Shown: positions 21,273 through 31,733, counted from the first letter of the stretch. The stretch is DNA of 64,000 nucleotides from Microbacterium invictum (GCF_034421375.1 NZ_CP139779.1:1984001-2048000), one strand, 5' to 3'. Notes: generated by a model from the letters alone, not told the origin. Made by a program: numbers and translations.

Positions 21273-22488
21273 CGTGCGTGGCGATCGCCGGATCGCTCTC
21301 GCCGACCGTCCGGAGGGTGTCGGGGATGGCGGCGACGTAGCTCTCGAGGTTGCGCAGCGTCTCGGCGACGCTGTCGCCGCCGAACTTCTCCAGCACCACC
21401 TCGGCGAGGACGATGGCGACCATCGCCTCGGCGACGACACCGGCGGCGGGCACCGCGCACACGTCCGAACGCTGGTGGTGGGCCGCGGCGGCCTCACCGG
21501 TGGCGACGTCGATCGTGCGCAGCGCGTGCGGCACGGTCGCGATCGGCTTCATGCCGGCGCGGACCCTCAGCACCGTCCCCGTGGACATGCCGCCCTCGGT
21601 TCCGCCGGCACGGTCGGTGCTGCGGGTGATCCCGGCCGCCGCGGCGAACAGTTCGTCGTGCGCCTGCGAGCCGCGGCGACGGGTGGTCTCGAAGCCGTCG
21701 CCGACTTCAACCCCCTTGATGGCCTGAATGCTCATCAGCGCCTGGGCCAGCTTGCCGTCCAGCCGCCGGTCCCAGTGCACGTGCGAGCCGAGCCCCGGCG
21801 GGAGCCCGTAGGCGAGCACCTCGACGATCCCGCCGAGGGTGTCGCCGTCCTTGCGTGCGGCATCGACCTCGGCCACCATCCGCTCGGAGGTGGCGGGGTG
21901 GAAGCACCGCAGCGGATCGGCGTCGAGGATCTCGAGGTCTTCGGGCGTCGGCAGTGGCGCGTCCTCGGGGGTGCGCACGGGTCCGATGGACAGCGTGTGG
22001 CTGATCAGCTCGATGCCCAGCTCGGCGAGGAAGCCGCGGGCAAGGGCCCCCAGGGCCACGCGTGCCGCGGTCTCCCGCGCGCTCGCGCGCTCGAGGATCG
22101 GCCGGGCCTCGTCGAAGCCGTACTTCTGCATGCCGACCAGATCGGCGTGGCCCGGGCGCGGACGGGTGAGGGCGGCGCCTCGCCCGCGGGACATCTCGGT
22201 GAGCTCGACCGGCTCGGGGCTCATGACCTCGGTCCATTTGGGCCACTCGGTGTTGCCGATGCGCAGGGCGATGGGGCTGCCCAGGCTGTACCCGTGGCGG
22301 ACCCCGGCGGAGATCTCCAGCGCGTCGGCTTCGAACTTCATCCGCGAGCCGCGACCGTAGCCGAGGCGCCGCCGGGCGAGGTCGGCCTGGATGGCGGAGC
22401 GGGAGACCGGGACGCCGGCGGGAAGACCCTCCATGATGGCGACGAGTTCGGGGCCGTGGGATTCCCCGGCGGTGAGCACGCGAAGCAT
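21256..22488 (-). CDS. aroC: Chorismate synthase
   Basis: This 410-aa FMN-dependent enzyme forms chorismate from EPSP. Signatures: [17 protein letters not shown] at the N-terminus, [12 protein letters not shown] near 40, [18 protein letters not shown] near 100 and [10 protein letters not shown] near 310. The ATG at 22488 gives the canonical [12 protein letters not shown] start; the longer frame overlaps aroE. aroE ends six bases upstream. Confidence 0.98.
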   Translation of the reverse strand: MLRVLTAGESHGPELVAIMEGLPAGVPVSRSAIQADLARRRLGYGRGSRMKFEADALEISAGVRHGYSLGSPIALRIGNTEWPKWTEVMSPEPVELTEMSRGRGAALTRPRPGHADLVGMQKYGFDEARPILERASARETAARVALGALARGFLAELGIELISHTLSIGPVRTPEDAPLPTPEDLEILDADPLRCFHPATSERMVAEVDAARKDGDTLGGIVEVLAYGLPPGLGSHVHWDRRLDGKLAQALMSIQAIKGVEVGDGFETTRRRGSQAHDELFAAAAGITRSTDRAGGTEGGMSTGTVLRVRAGMKPIATVPHALRTIDVATGEAAAAHHQRSDVCAVPAAGVVAEAMVAIVLAEVVLEKFGGDSVAETLRNLESYVAAIPDTLRTVGESDPAIATHDDLAV

Positions 22489-22493
22489 GGGTC

Positions 22494-23351
22494 CTAGTCT
22501 TCCATGAGGGCCCGGCGCATCGACGCGACGACGTCGGACTCCCGTGCGAGCGGCTGGTCGGCGTCGCCGGTGGCGAAGATCCGCACCTGGCGCACGGCCT
22601 GATGCAGCAGCATCGGCAGCCCCGAGATCGCCCGCCCGCCCGCGCGTTCCCATGCCTCGGCGAGGAGCGTCGGCCAGGTGCCGTAGACGACATCGACGAG
22701 CAGGGCCTCCGGCGCGAGGACGGCCTCGAGGACGGATGCCGGCAGTGCGGCGTCTCCGGGCAGCGTCGCGATCGTCAGCGGAGCGGCGCCCGCAGAGCCG
22801 ATCCGGGTGCGCGGAGCGTCGAGCGGCACCGCCGTGACCGCGAGGTGGAGCTTCTCCCCCAGCGCGACGAGGTGACCGGCGGCCTCCGGCCGGCGCGCCC
22901 GCACCTCGACCTCTCGCGCGCCCAGCGCATCCAGCGCGAGGAGCGCCGAGGTCGCGGTCGCGCCCGCGCCGAGGATCCTCCCGGTGTCGGCTCCGTCGAT
23001 CCCCTCCTCGCGGATCGCGGCGACGAGCCCCGCGACGTCGGTGTTGAAGCCGCATGCCCCGTCACCGTCCGGGATCAGGGTGTTCACCGCGCCGCTGAGC
23101 TGCGCGGCACGGTCGAGACGGCGGGCGGCCTTCGCGGCGACGTGCTTCAGCGGCATCGTCAACGACAGGCCGCGCCAGGTCTCCGCGGGGTCTCGGAGCG
23201 TGGTCGCGAACTGCTCGGCGGACACGCGGCGGCGCTCGTAGGTCCACGGCAGACCGAGCTCGGCGTAGGCGGCGGCGTGCACCTGCGGGGAGCGACTGTG
23301 CGATATCGGGTCGCCCCACACCGCCAGTCGCGTCGCAGCCCCACTCAGCAT
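22494..23351 (-). CDS. aroE: Shikimate dehydrogenase (biosynthetic)
   Basis: This 285-aa NADPH-type AroE has [17 protein letters not shown] at residue ~13, catalytic Lys in [10 protein letters not shown] near 65 and Asp in GFNTDVAGL near 102, and the [15 protein letters not shown] dinucleotide loop near 125. The ATG at 23351 overlaps the end of mltG. It lies in the order mltG-aroE-aroC-aroK-aroB, so this copy is biosynthetic while the qsuD-like copy at 17.4 kb is catabolic. Confidence 0.95.
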   Translation of the reverse strand: MLSGAATRLAVWGDPISHSRSPQVHAAAYAELGLPWTYERRRVSAEQFATTLRDPAETWRGLSLTMPLKHVAAKAARRLDRAAQLSGAVNTLIPDGDGACGFNTDVAGLVAAIREEGIDGADTGRILGAGATATSALLALDALGAREVEVRARRPEAAGHLVALGEKLHLAVTAVPLDAPRTRIGSAGAAPLTIATLPGDAALPASVLEAVLAPEALLVDVVYGTWPTLLAEAWERAGGRAISGLPMLLHQAVRQVRIFATGDADQPLARESDVVASMRRALMED

Positions 23352-24949
23352 CCGGCGTCGGGATTCTGGCTGCACCACTCCCGCCACTGCTCGACGTACC
23401 GCAGGTGCTCGTTGTAGGTCTCGGTGAAGATCGTCTCGCCCGTGTTGAGGTTGACGGTGACGAAGTACAGCCAGGGCCCGTCGGCGGGGTTCATCGCCGC
23501 GTTGATCGCGACGTCCCCGGGATTGGCGATCGGCCCGATGGGCAGTCCGACCTGGACGTAGGTGTTCCAGGGGTTCGGATCGGTCAGGGCTTCCTCGCTC
23601 GAGCTCACGACGCCCTCACGACTCTCCCCGACGCCGTACTGGGCGGTGGAGTCCATCTGCAGCTTGCCGAAGGTCTCCTGGTTGTTCGGGTCGAGACGGT
23701 TCTGGATGACACGCGAGACCTTCTGCATGTCCGCCTCGTAGCGGGCCTCGCGCTGGATGATCGAGGCGATGGTGAGGATGCGCTGCCGATCCTCGACCGG
23801 GACACCCGCGGCATCCAGGGACTGCACCGTGCGATTCACCATCGTCTGGATGACGTCCGTCGCCGTCACGCCCGGATCGAAGGTGTACATCGCGGGGAAC
23901 AGCCATCCCTCGAGACTCTGAGCGGACACGCCGTACACGGCGGGGTCGGCGGCGGCGGCCTGCAGCTCTTCCAGGGGCATCGCGAGGCTCTCGGAGACGA
24001 TCTCGAGGGTCGCCTCCGCGGTCTGGCCCTCGGGGATGAGCGCGGAGTTCTCGAGCTTGTTCTCGGGGTTCTCGATCGCCGCGAGCGCCGCTTCGGAGGT
24101 CATCTGCAGCTGCAGCCGATAGACACCCGGCATGAAGGTGGGGCTCCGGCCGTTGTCGATCAGGTAGTCGTAGAACGCATTCGAGGTCTTGGTGACCCCG
24201 GCGTCGAAGAGGGTCTGCGAGATCGACTGACCGGTGTCGCCCGAGACGATCGTCACGAGCGCCTCGCCGTTCGCGAGACCGTCCTCGAAGTCGGCCGGCT
24301 CCTCCCAGCCCATCACCTCCCGGATCTGCGACTCGTAGGTGTTCCAGACGTAGAGACCGCCTCCGACGATGCCGCCGATGATGGCGAGGACGAGTCCGAT
24401 CGCGATCGCCGCCCCGATGCGACGCCGCCGCCGATTCGGCTTCGGCGGCGGGGATCCGAGGGCCTCGGTGGTGGCCTCACCGGTGAAGAGGTCCTCGAGG
24501 GTCGCTGTTCCGGCCGGACGAATGGCGGTGCGCGTGGCACCACGCTCGCGGCTCGGCGAGTCGTCGATGGATGCTCCGGCGGAGGCCCGCGCCGGTGTGA
24601 CCCGCGGAGCGGGAGCGGGAGCAGGGTCGCTCCGCGGAGCGGGAGCGGGAGCAGGGTCGCTCCGCGGAGCGGGCACGGGCGCAGGATCGCTTCGCGGAGC
24701 GGGCACGGGAGCCGGGGGCGCGTCGCTCGACCGAGACGCTGCTTCCCGCGCGGCGCGGCGGGACGGGGGGACGGACCCACCCGCGTCGCTCTGCTCGGCA
24801 CAAGCCGGCGCTGGAGTCCGCGGGGTCGCCTCCGCCGCACCGGGGGTCTCGGGGGCGCGCCCCGACCGGCGGGCGTCGCGCTTACGGGGATCGGGCAGCT
24901 TCCCGAACAGATCCGCGAACGGATCCTCGGAGGACGGGTTATCGGGCAT
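23345..24949 (-). CDS. mltG: Endolytic murein transglycosylase MltG (YceG family)
   Basis: This 534-aa protein ends nascent glycan strands at the membrane. Residues 1-175 are a long cytoplasmic low-complexity region, starting with DPFADLFGKLPDP and including PAPxPAPRSD tandem repeats (~79-118). A membrane helix spans ~178-200 after an Arg cluster. The LysM-like and catalytic YceG domain follows, with catalytic Glu401 in SIIQREARYEADM and WLFPATY-like GWLFPAMYTF near 349. It overlaps ruvX and aroE by one and a few bases. Confidence 0.95.
   Translation of the reverse strand: MPDNPSSEDPFADLFGKLPDPRKRDARRSGRAPETPGAAEATPRTPAPACAEQSDAGGSVPPSRRAAREAASRSSDAPPAPVPAPRSDPAPVPAPRSDPAPAPAPRSDPAPAPAPRVTPARASAGASIDDSPSRERGATRTAIRPAGTATLEDLFTGEATTEALGSPPPKPNRRRRRIGAAIAIGLVLAIIGGIVGGGLYVWNTYESQIREVMGWEEPADFEDGLANGEALVTIVSGDTGQSISQTLFDAGVTKTSNAFYDYLIDNGRSPTFMPGVYRLQLQMTSEAALAAIENPENKLENSALIPEGQTAEATLEIVSESLAMPLEELQAAAADPAVYGVSAQSLEGWLFPAMYTFDPGVTATDVIQTMVNRTVQSLDAAGVPVEDRQRILTIASIIQREARYEADMQKVSRVIQNRLDPNNQETFGKLQMDSTAQYGVGESREGVVSSSEEALTDPNPWNTYVQVGLPIGPIANPGDVAINAAMNPADGPWLYFVTVNLNTGETIFTETYNEHLRYVEQWREWCSQNPDAGC
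24600..24722. repeat. 30-base tandem repeat inside mltG
   Basis: About four consecutive 30-base units (start GGAGCGGGAGCGGGAGC on the + strand) encode PAPxPAPRSD on the minus strand. Two units are identical and two have diverged. In-frame slippage would change only the length of the disordered cytoplasmic region. Confidence 0.8.
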
Positions 24950-25416
24950 CAGGCGGGCTCCTGGGGGACGGGGGTTCCGGGCGGTCGTCCCTGCCGCTTC
25001 TCCACATCGAGGGCGTGCTGAAGCAGAACGACGGCCGCGGCCTGGTCCACAATGCTACGAGAAGAACGCTGCGATCTGCCCGAATCGCGCAGAACCGCGT
25101 GCGCCGAGACCGTGGTCAGACGCTCATCGACCAGCCGGACGGGCACCGCCGAGGATCGCGCGAGCTCCTCGGCGAACGCCCGGGCATCGTCCGTCGAGGG
25201 CGTCGACTCGCCCCGCAGATTCAGCGGCAGACCGACGACGAGCTCGACGGCCGCGTACTCCCCCGCGAGCTCGATCACCCGCGCGACGGCACGCTCGTCC
25301 CGGGCCACGGTCTCCACCGGCGTCGCGAGCAGCCCGTCGGGATCCGAACGGGCGACCCCGACACGAGCCTTCCCGACGTCGACCCCCAGGCGCGCGCCTC
25401 GCCGGAACCCGGTCAT
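24949..25416 (-). CDS. ruvX: RuvX/YqgF, Holliday-junction resolvase-like RNase
   Basis: This 155-aa RNase H-fold protein has LGVDVGKARVGVARSD at residues ~10-25 (first catalytic Asp), VVGLPLNLRG near 60, VDERLTT near 96 (Glu) and SIVDQAAAVVLLQ near 126 (Asp). The family processes pre-16S rRNA in E. coli. It lies between alaS and mltG, overlapping both by up to 4 bases, the standard actinobacterial order. Confidence 0.95.
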   Translation of the reverse strand: MTGFRRGARLGVDVGKARVGVARSDPDGLLATPVETVARDERAVARVIELAGEYAAVELVVGLPLNLRGESTPSTDDARAFAEELARSSAVPVRLVDERLTTVSAHAVLRDSGRSQRSSRSIVDQAAAVVLLQHALDVEKRQGRPPGTPVPQEPA

Positions 25417-28073
25417 GCCCCCGCGAGCACCCGGGCGACGGCGTCCATCGCGGCCGGCAGCGCCCCGGCATCCGTCCCCCCGCCCTGGGCGAGGTCGTCG
25501 CGTCCCCCGCCGCCGCCGCCGAGGATCCCGGCGGCGGTCTTGGCGAGCACACCGGCGCGGGCACCGGCGCCGCGCGCGGCGTCGTTGGTGGCCACGATCA
25601 CCACGGGGCGCTCCCCCACCACGGCGCCGAGGGCCACGACGGCCGGATCCGCACCGAGCCGCTCACGCACCTGCAGGGCGAGGGTCCGCACGTCGTCCGC
25701 GCTGGCGGCCGTACCCAGATTCTCGGCGACGACCGAGTAGGAACCCTGGCGGGAGGCGGCCGCGACAAGCTGCGGGAGGCGCTCGCCGAGCGCCTTGGAC
25801 TCCAGCTGCGCGATCTTCTTCTCCGCCGCCTTCAGGCTCGCCGTGAGGTCGGCGATGCGTGCGGGGAGCTGATCGCGAGGGGTCTTCAGCGACGAGGTCA
25901 GCTGCGACACGATGGCGCGTTCGGCGGCCAGCTCGCGGAAGGCGTCCGCTCCGACGAGGGCCTCGACGCGCCGGTTGGACGCGCCCACCGACGACTCCCC
26001 GACGAGATTGATGAGGCCGACCTCTGCGCTGCGGCTCACGTGGGTGCCGCCGCACAGTTCGCGCGACCAGGGCCCGCCGATGTCGACCATCCGCACGGTG
26101 TCGCCGTACTTCTCGCCGAACAGCGCCAGGGCGCCGAGCTCCTTGGCCTCATCGAGCGAGAGCACGCGCGTGGTGACCTCGAGATTGTCGCGCACCGCGT
26201 TGTTGGCGATCTCCTCGATCTCGGACCTCGTCTCGCCCGAGAGCGCCTGGCCCCAGGTGAAGTCGAAGCGCAGATACCCGGCCCGGTTGAGCGATCCGGC
26301 CTGCGTCGCAGACTTACCGAGGGTGTCGCGAAGGGCCGCGTGCACGAGATGTGTGGCCGAATGCGCCTGCATCGCGGCGCGACGGTTCGCCGCATCGACG
26401 ACCGAGGTCGCCGCCTGGCCGACTCCGACCTCGCCGGTGCGCACCTCCACGGTGTGGCTGATGAGCCCCGGCACCGGGCGCTGCACGTCCAGCACGTCGA
26501 GCACGTACCCGGGACCGACGATCACGCCCTTGTCGGCGACCTGACCGCCCGACTCGGCGTACAGGGCCGTCTCGGCGAGGATGACCTCGGCGACCTCGCC
26601 CTGGCGGGCACGGTCGACCGACACGCCGTCCACCAGCACGCCGAGCACGGTCGACTCGGTCTCGAGGTCGGTGTACCCGGTGAAGGCCGTCTCGCCGCGA
26701 GCGCGGAACTCGCGGTAGACGCTGTGGTCGGCGATCGCTCGCTTGCGCGCCTTCGCGTCAGCCTTCGCGCGGGAGCGCTGCTCCTGCATGAGGGTGTCGA
26801 AGGCGGCCCGGTCGACGCTCAGCCCGGCCTCCTCGGCGATCTCCAGCGTGAGGTCGATCGGGAACCCGTAGGTGTCGTGCAGCAGGAACGCGTCAGCACC
26901 CGCGATGCTCGTGCCCCCGGCATCCTTCGTCGTCGCCACCGCGAGATCGAGGATCGTCGAGCCCGACGCCAGGGTCCGCAAGAACGTCTCCTCCTCGGCG
27001 ACGGCATACGCCGACAGGCGGGAGTACTCCGCGTCGAGGTTCGGGTAGGCGGCCTTCATCGCGTCACGGGACGCCGCGAACAGCTCGGGGAAGGTCGGCG
27101 CGTCCACGCCCAGCAGGCGCATCGCGCGGATCGCGCGGCGCATGAGGCGCCGCAGGATGTAGCCGCGACCCTCGTTGGACGGGGTCACGCCGTCGGCCAG
27201 CAGCATGAGGGAGGAACGGACGTGGTCGGCCACGACGCGGAAGCGCACGTCGTCGTCATGCACTGCTCCGTAGCGACGGCCCGACAGCTCGACCGCGCGA
27301 TCGAGGACCGGCCGCACCTGGTCGGTCTCGTACATGTTCTCGACACCCTGCTTGAGGAACGCGACGCGCTCCAGCCCCATGCCGGTGTCGATGTTCTTCT
27401 GCGGCAGCTCGCCGATGATGTCGAAGTCGACCTTGGAGCGGACGTTGGTGATCGCGTACTGCATGAACACGAGGTTCCAGATCTCCACGTACCGGTCGTC
27501 GTCGGTCGCAGGGCCGCCGTCGATGCCGTAGGCCGGGCCGCGATCGAAGAAGATCTCCGAGCAGGGACCCGCCGGCCCCGGCTGCCCGGTGCTCCAGTAG
27601 TTCGAGTCGCGGCCGAGTCGCTGGATCCGATCGGGCGAGATGCCGGCCACCGTGCGCCAGAGCGATTCGGCCTCGTCGTCGTCCTCGTAGACGGTGACCC
27701 AGAGGTCCTTCTCGTCGAACCCGAGACCGCCGTCGGCCTCGGAGGAGAGAAGGAGATCCCACGCGTAGCGGATCGCCCCCTCCTTGAAGTAGTCGCCGAA
27801 CGACCAGTTGCCGAGCATCTGGAAGAACGTGCCGTGCCGCGGGGTCTTGCCGACCTCTTCGATGTCGTTGGTGCGGATGCACTTCTGCACGTCCGCGGCG
27901 CGCGAGTACGGCGCAGGCACGACGCCCGTGAGGTAGGGGATGAAGGGCACCATGCCGGCGACGGTGAAGAGCAGGGACGGGTCGTCGCTCACGAGCGAGG
28001 CCGAGGGGACGATGGTGTGGCCGTTGCGCTCGAAGTAGTCGAGGTAGCGCTGGGCGATCTCAGCGGTTCTCAT
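25413..28073 (-). CDS. alaS: Alanyl-tRNA synthetase
   Basis: This 886-aa enzyme has MRTAEIAQRYLDYFERNGH at the N-terminus, the class II core (GTFFQMLGNWSFGDYFK near 75) and an editing domain with HSATHLVHAALR near 575 and CGGTHV near 680. The C-terminal DHHA1/C-Ala domain has a Gly-rich GGGGGGRDDLAQGGG tail. The length is normal. Its stop overlaps the ruvX start. It is the first gene of the alaS-ruvX-mltG-aro run. Confidence 0.98.
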   Translation of the reverse strand: MRTAEIAQRYLDYFERNGHTIVPSASLVSDDPSLLFTVAGMVPFIPYLTGVVPAPYSRAADVQKCIRTNDIEEVGKTPRHGTFFQMLGNWSFGDYFKEGAIRYAWDLLLSSEADGGLGFDEKDLWVTVYEDDDEAESLWRTVAGISPDRIQRLGRDSNYWSTGQPGPAGPCSEIFFDRGPAYGIDGGPATDDDRYVEIWNLVFMQYAITNVRSKVDFDIIGELPQKNIDTGMGLERVAFLKQGVENMYETDQVRPVLDRAVELSGRRYGAVHDDDVRFRVVADHVRSSLMLLADGVTPSNEGRGYILRRLMRRAIRAMRLLGVDAPTFPELFAASRDAMKAAYPNLDAEYSRLSAYAVAEEETFLRTLASGSTILDLAVATTKDAGGTSIAGADAFLLHDTYGFPIDLTLEIAEEAGLSVDRAAFDTLMQEQRSRAKADAKARKRAIADHSVYREFRARGETAFTGYTDLETESTVLGVLVDGVSVDRARQGEVAEVILAETALYAESGGQVADKGVIVGPGYVLDVLDVQRPVPGLISHTVEVRTGEVGVGQAATSVVDAANRRAAMQAHSATHLVHAALRDTLGKSATQAGSLNRAGYLRFDFTWGQALSGETRSEIEEIANNAVRDNLEVTTRVLSLDEAKELGALALFGEKYGDTVRMVDIGGPWSRELCGGTHVSRSAEVGLINLVGESSVGASNRRVEALVGADAFRELAAERAIVSQLTSSLKTPRDQLPARIADLTASLKAAEKKIAQLESKALGERLPQLVAAASRQGSYSVVAENLGTAASADDVRTLALQVRERLGADPAVVALGAVVGERPVVIVATNDAARGAGARAGVLAKTAAGILGGGGGGRDDLAQGGGTDAGALPAAMDAVARVLAGA

Positions 28074-28141
28074 GCGGAGTCCTCAGAAGACGTGGGTCAT
28101 CCTCCCCGGATCGCGGGCGGATGAGGGATCGGGCGACGGAT

Positions 28142-28426
28142 TCAGTCGGATGACGACGTGGTGGCCGCTTTGGCTTTCGCCAGCGCCTCACCGGCGGCGT
28201 CCGCGGCCGCGTCGACCGCCTTCTCGGCGGCGTCGCCGAGGTCGTCGATCGTGTCGGCGAAGCGCCCCTGCTGATCGCGGTAGGCGTCGCCCATGCGGTC
28301 GGTGAACTCCGAGATGCGGGCGTCGACCTCGGCGAGGAGTTCAGCGCCGCGCGGGTTCTTGTTCACGATGTGGGCGGCGACGAACCCGCCGATGATCCCG
28401 AGCAAGAACCACGAGAGACTTCTCAT
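28142..28426 (-). CDS. Small single-pass membrane protein between rpsD and alaS
   Basis: A 94-aa protein with an N-terminal membrane helix (residues ~3-20, LSWFLLGIIGGFVAAHIV) followed by charged and Ala-rich helical sequence that may form a coiled coil, ending in a Ser/Asp tail. The ATG at 28426 follows GAGGAAG. Similar short YtxH/DUF948-like proteins occupy this slot in relatives; the function is unknown. Confidence 0.85.
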   Translation of the reverse strand: MRSLSWFLLGIIGGFVAAHIVNKNPRGAELLAEVDARISEFTDRMGDAYRDQQGRFADTIDDLGDAAEKAVDAAADAAGEALAKAKAATTSSSD

Positions 28427-28480
28427 CACACCACTTCCTCCGCCGCGGGCGCGGCACTTTCTCATCGTAGGCGGAAACGA

Positions 28481-28512
28481 CGGAAGGCGCCGGGGTGACC
28501 CGACGCCTTCCG
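28481..28512 (-). terminator. Hairpin downstream of rpsD
   Basis: Arms CGGAAGGCG and CGCCTTCCG enclose an inner CGGG/CCCG stem with one mismatch. It lies 24 bases past the rpsD stop. On the minus strand a short T-rich stretch follows, so intrinsic termination or transcript-end protection is plausible. Confidence 0.65.
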
Positions 28513-28535
28513 AGGGGGACGCTGCCGACGGAACG

Positions 28536-29165
28536 TCAGCGTGCGGCGTAGTACTCGACGACGAGCTGGACGTCGCAGACGACGGGGACCTCGGCGCGCT
28601 TGGGGCGACGCACGAGCTGCGCCTGCAGCTTGTCGAGCTCGACGTTCAGGTACCCCGGAACGGGGGGCAGCACGTCGGCGTGCCCGCCGGCGGCGGCGAC
28701 CTGGAAGGGCTCGGTGCCCTCGCTCTTGGCCTTGACGTGGATGGTCTGGCCCGGCTTCACGCGGAACGACGGGCGGTCGACGGTCTGGCCGTCGACGAGG
28801 ATGTGGCGGTGCACGACCAGCTGGCGCGCCTGCGCGGTGGTGCGGGCGAAGCCCGAGCGCAGCACGAGGGCGTCCAGACGCATCTCGAGCAGCTCGACGA
28901 GGTTCTCACCTGTCAGGCCCTGGGTGCGACGGGCTTCGTTGAAGGTGTTGCGCATCTGCTTCTCGCGGATGCCGTACTGCTCGCGCAGACGCTGCTTCTC
29001 GCGCAGGCGGACGGCGTAGTCGCTGTCGGCCTTGCGCTTGGTGCGACCGTGCTCGCCCGGAGCGTAGGGACGCTTCTCGAGGTAGCGGGCGGCCTTCGGG
29101 GTGAGGGCCACGCCGAGGGCGCGGGACAGGCGGACCTTGCGGCGGTCCTGGGACTTCGTAGCCAC
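28536..29165 (-). CDS. rpsD: 30S ribosomal protein S4
   Basis: This 209-aa protein has the N-terminal S4 region (RRKVRLSRALGV, KRPYAPGEHGRTKRK) and an S4 RNA-binding domain (~95-155, LRLDALVLRSGFA, RQLVVHRHILVDGQTV). It initiates 30S assembly. It stands alone rather than in the alpha operon, as is usual for many Gram-positives. A -10-like TAGGCT at 29314-29319 would give a ~140-base leader, long enough for S4 autoregulation, but no specific fold was identified. Confidence 0.98.
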   Translation of the reverse strand: MATKSQDRRKVRLSRALGVALTPKAARYLEKRPYAPGEHGRTKRKADSDYAVRLREKQRLREQYGIREKQMRNTFNEARRTQGLTGENLVELLEMRLDALVLRSGFARTTAQARQLVVHRHILVDGQTVDRPSFRVKPGQTIHVKAKSEGTEPFQVAAAGGHADVLPPVPGYLNVELDKLQAQLVRRPKRAEVPVVCDVQLVVEYYAAR

Positions 29166-29331
29166 GAAGTGTTCCTTTCGATGACGCTGCCGTGTCTTTC
29201 ACGGCTCGCGGACGTATCGCCCCTCCTCGCCCTTCCGGACTGCACGCCGGGGCATGCCGGGAGGTCGGTGAAGAAGAGAGGGGATGCCCGAAAACGGTGT
29301 TTCAAGCCGGTCAAGCCTACCAGATCGGCAC

Positions 29332-30246
29332 TCAGCGCCCCGTCTGCGCCTGCGCCAGCCCCAGCGCCTCCACGGGATACAGCGGCAGGTCCCCCGACGC
29401 GAGGCCGGCGAGGTCGTACCACCCGACCGTGGTGTCGCTGTCGGCCACCGCCCGCCTCGCTCCCCGCGGGAGTCGTTCGAGCGCCGCGCTTCGCAGGGAG
29501 AAGACGTGGACGATCTCGTGGCCGCGCCGGCCGTGTGCGTCGTAGATGTTCTCGGTGATGGCGAGAAGCTCCACCTCGGCGACGTCGGCCTGCAGCTCTT
29601 CGGCGAACTCTCGCCGGACCGCCTCGGCGGCGTTCTCACCGAACGCGACGCCGCCCCCGGGAACACGCAGGAACGCAGGACGGCCCGCTCCGGCGGCGTA
29701 CTCTTCCGCGAGGACCCAGCCGTCACGCACGAGCAGTCCCACCGCGACGACCCTCACCCGATCTCGCGGAGCGAGATCCCCGGCGTAGAACGACACCGCC
29801 CGCTGATAGGACGGGAGTCGCGGCCCCAGTGCCGCCAGGGCGGTGCGAAGGGCCGGCGTGGGCTTGTCGTCATCATGCAGCGCCAGCGCCAGGAACGCCT
29901 GCGCGGCCGGAAAGAGCGGATCCTCGGCCTCCACGGTCTGGAGCAGCGCGATCGCCGCCGACACGTCGCCGACATTGCGCAGCGAACTGCCAAGCTGGAT
30001 AATCGCCGGCGTCCGGTGCGCAGCGGGAAGCCCGGCCTCCAGCGCCGCGCGGTACAGCGGCACGGCGGCGGCCTCGTCGCCGAGGTGGTCGTGGAGGGAC
30101 GCGCGCTCGAAGAGGGCGCGTCCCGTCGCCGCCGACTCCTCGGAGAGGATCGTCTCCAGCATCCCGAACAGCTCGGCGCCGGGCCGATCGCCCGCCGTCT
30201 GCCAGAACTCACCGAGACGGGCGTCGAGACGACCGGTGGTGCTCAT
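29332..30246 (-). CDS. TPR_5-Nudix fusion protein
   Basis: This 304-aa protein joins two domains. Residues ~1-150 are a TPR_5-type tetratricopeptide region ([29 protein letters not shown], then [19 protein letters not shown]). Residues ~160-304 form a Nudix hydrolase with box [20 protein letters not shown] near 197-219. The Gly usually following REUxEExG is Gln here (EELQ). A nucleotide-diphosphate substrate is likely but unidentified. The start overlaps the rarA stop (ATGA), so it is coupled to a replication-fork gene. Confidence 0.85.
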   Translation of the reverse strand: MSTTGRLDARLGEFWQTAGDRPGAELFGMLETILSEESAATGRALFERASLHDHLGDEAAAVPLYRAALEAGLPAAHRTPAIIQLGSSLRNVGDVSAAIALLQTVEAEDPLFPAAQAFLALALHDDDKPTPALRTALAALGPRLPSYQRAVSFYAGDLAPRDRVRVVAVGLLVRDGWVLAEEYAAGAGRPAFLRVPGGGVAFGENAAEAVRREFAEELQADVAEVELLAITENIYDAHGRRGHEIVHVFSLRSAALERLPRGARRAVADSDTTVGWYDLAGLASGDLPLYPVEALGLAQAQTGR

Positions 30247-31622
30247 CGCCCGAGCAGCTTCCTGATCTTCTCCAGCCGCGCCTCGACGTCGCGCTCCTGA
30301 CCGTGGGTCGTCGGCCGGTAGTACCGCGTGCCGCGCAGCTCATCGGGCAGGTACTGCTGGGCCACAACCCCGACATCGCTGTCGTGCGGGTAGACGTAGC
30401 CCTTGCCGTGGCCCAGGCGCTTCGCTCCCGGATAGTGGGCGTCGCGTAGGTGCATCGGCACCCGCCCGAATCCGCCCGCGCGCACGTCGGCGATCGCGGC
30501 GTCGACGGCGAGGTAGGCCGCGTTCGACTTCGCGGTCGTGGCCAGGTACGCCGTCGCCTCGGCGAGGGGGATGCGCCCCTCGGGCATTCCGATGAACTGC
30601 ACGGCGTCCGCCGCAGCGACGGCGATGACGAGCGCCTGCGGGTCGGCCAGGCCGATGTCTTCGGATGCCGAGATGATGAGTCGTCGCGCGATGAAGCGGG
30701 GGTCCTCCCCCGCTTCGATCATGCGGGCGAGGTAGTGGATGGCCGCATCGACGTCGGAGCCGCGGATCGACTTGATGAACGCACTGATGACGTCGTAGTG
30801 CTCGTCGCCCTGACGGTCGTAGCGCAGCAGCGCCCGGTCGACGGCCTGCGAGACGTGATCGACCGTGATCGTCGGTGCCGTCGCATCCGCATCTTCCTCG
30901 ACGCCCTCGGGACCGTCCCCCTCCGGATCGCCCCCCTCGGCGGCGTCGCGCCCGGCCAGCAGGGCCGCCGCTTCGAGAGCGGTCAGCGCGCGCCGCGCGT
31001 CACCGGAGGCCAGCCGGACAAGCGCAGCGCGGGCCTCAGTGTCGAGGGTGACGCGCCCCGCCAATCCCCGCGGATCGCCCACCGCACGGTCGATGAGCAG
31101 CCCGAGATCGGCGTCGGTCAGCGGGCGCAGCGTCAGCAGGAGCGACCGGGACAGCAGCGGCGAGATGATCGAGAACGACGGATTCTCGGTCGTCGCGGCG
31201 ATCAGCACCACCCAGCCGTTCTCGACGCCGGGGAGGAGCGCATCCTGCTGGGCCTTGGTGAACCGGTGGATCTCGTCGAGGAACAGGATCGTCGACTGCC
31301 CGTACAGATCGCGCTGGGTGAGGGAGTCCTGCATCACCTCGCGGACGTCTTTCACGCCGGCCGTCACAGCCGACAGTTCCACGAAGCGACGGCCCGACGA
31401 GCGGGCGATGGCCTGGGCGAGCGTCGTCTTGCCCGTGCCGGGTGGACCCCACAGGATCACCGACGTCGCCGTGGTCCCGGTCGACGCGGGATCGGCGAGC
31501 GTCACCAGCGGCGACCCCTTGCGCAGCAGATGCCCCTGCCCCGCGACCTCGTCGAGGGAGGTGGGGCGCATCCGCACGGCGAGGGGCGTGTGGCTGCGCA
31601 CGAGACCCGCCGTATCACTCAC
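30243..31622 (-). CDS. rarA: Replication-associated recombination ATPase RarA (MgsA)
   Basis: This 459-aa clamp-loader-like AAA+ ATPase acts at stalled forks. Walker A is [12 protein letters not shown] near residue 58, Walker B is [19 protein letters not shown] near 114, and sensor ATTENPSF near 144 is RarA-specific. The C-terminal tetramerisation region contains [27 protein letters not shown]. An acidic insert ([18 protein letters not shown]) around residue 235 is unusual in length. The start is GTG with a poor Shine-Dalgarno; TAGCCT 8 bases upstream suggests near-leaderless initiation. Confidence 0.95.
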   Translation of the reverse strand: MSDTAGLVRSHTPLAVRMRPTSLDEVAGQGHLLRKGSPLVTLADPASTGTTATSVILWGPPGTGKTTLAQAIARSSGRRFVELSAVTAGVKDVREVMQDSLTQRDLYGQSTILFLDEIHRFTKAQQDALLPGVENGWVVLIAATTENPSFSIISPLLSRSLLLTLRPLTDADLGLLIDRAVGDPRGLAGRVTLDTEARAALVRLASGDARRALTALEAAALLAGRDAAEGGDPEGDGPEGVEEDADATAPTITVDHVSQAVDRALLRYDRQGDEHYDVISAFIKSIRGSDVDAAIHYLARMIEAGEDPRFIARRLIISASEDIGLADPQALVIAVAAADAVQFIGMPEGRIPLAEATAYLATTAKSNAAYLAVDAAIADVRAGGFGRVPMHLRDAHYPGAKRLGHGKGYVYPHDSDVGVVAQQYLPDELRGTRYYRPTTHGQERDVEARLEKIRKLLGR

Positions 31623-31733
31623 TCCCCAAGGCTAACGGCGACCGTCGACACCGCTCCTCCCGCGTTTGGCGGCCCCCCAGCGCTGTGCGTAGGATCATTG
31701 CGCCCGGGACCCGCCGGGACCGAAGGAGGATCG

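Noticed and set aside
24369..28124. 1,251-codon open frame on + across mltG, ruvX and alaS
   Set aside because: It is antisense to three well-supported genes, Arg/Gly/His-rich and without family motifs; long antisense frames arise from high third-position GC.
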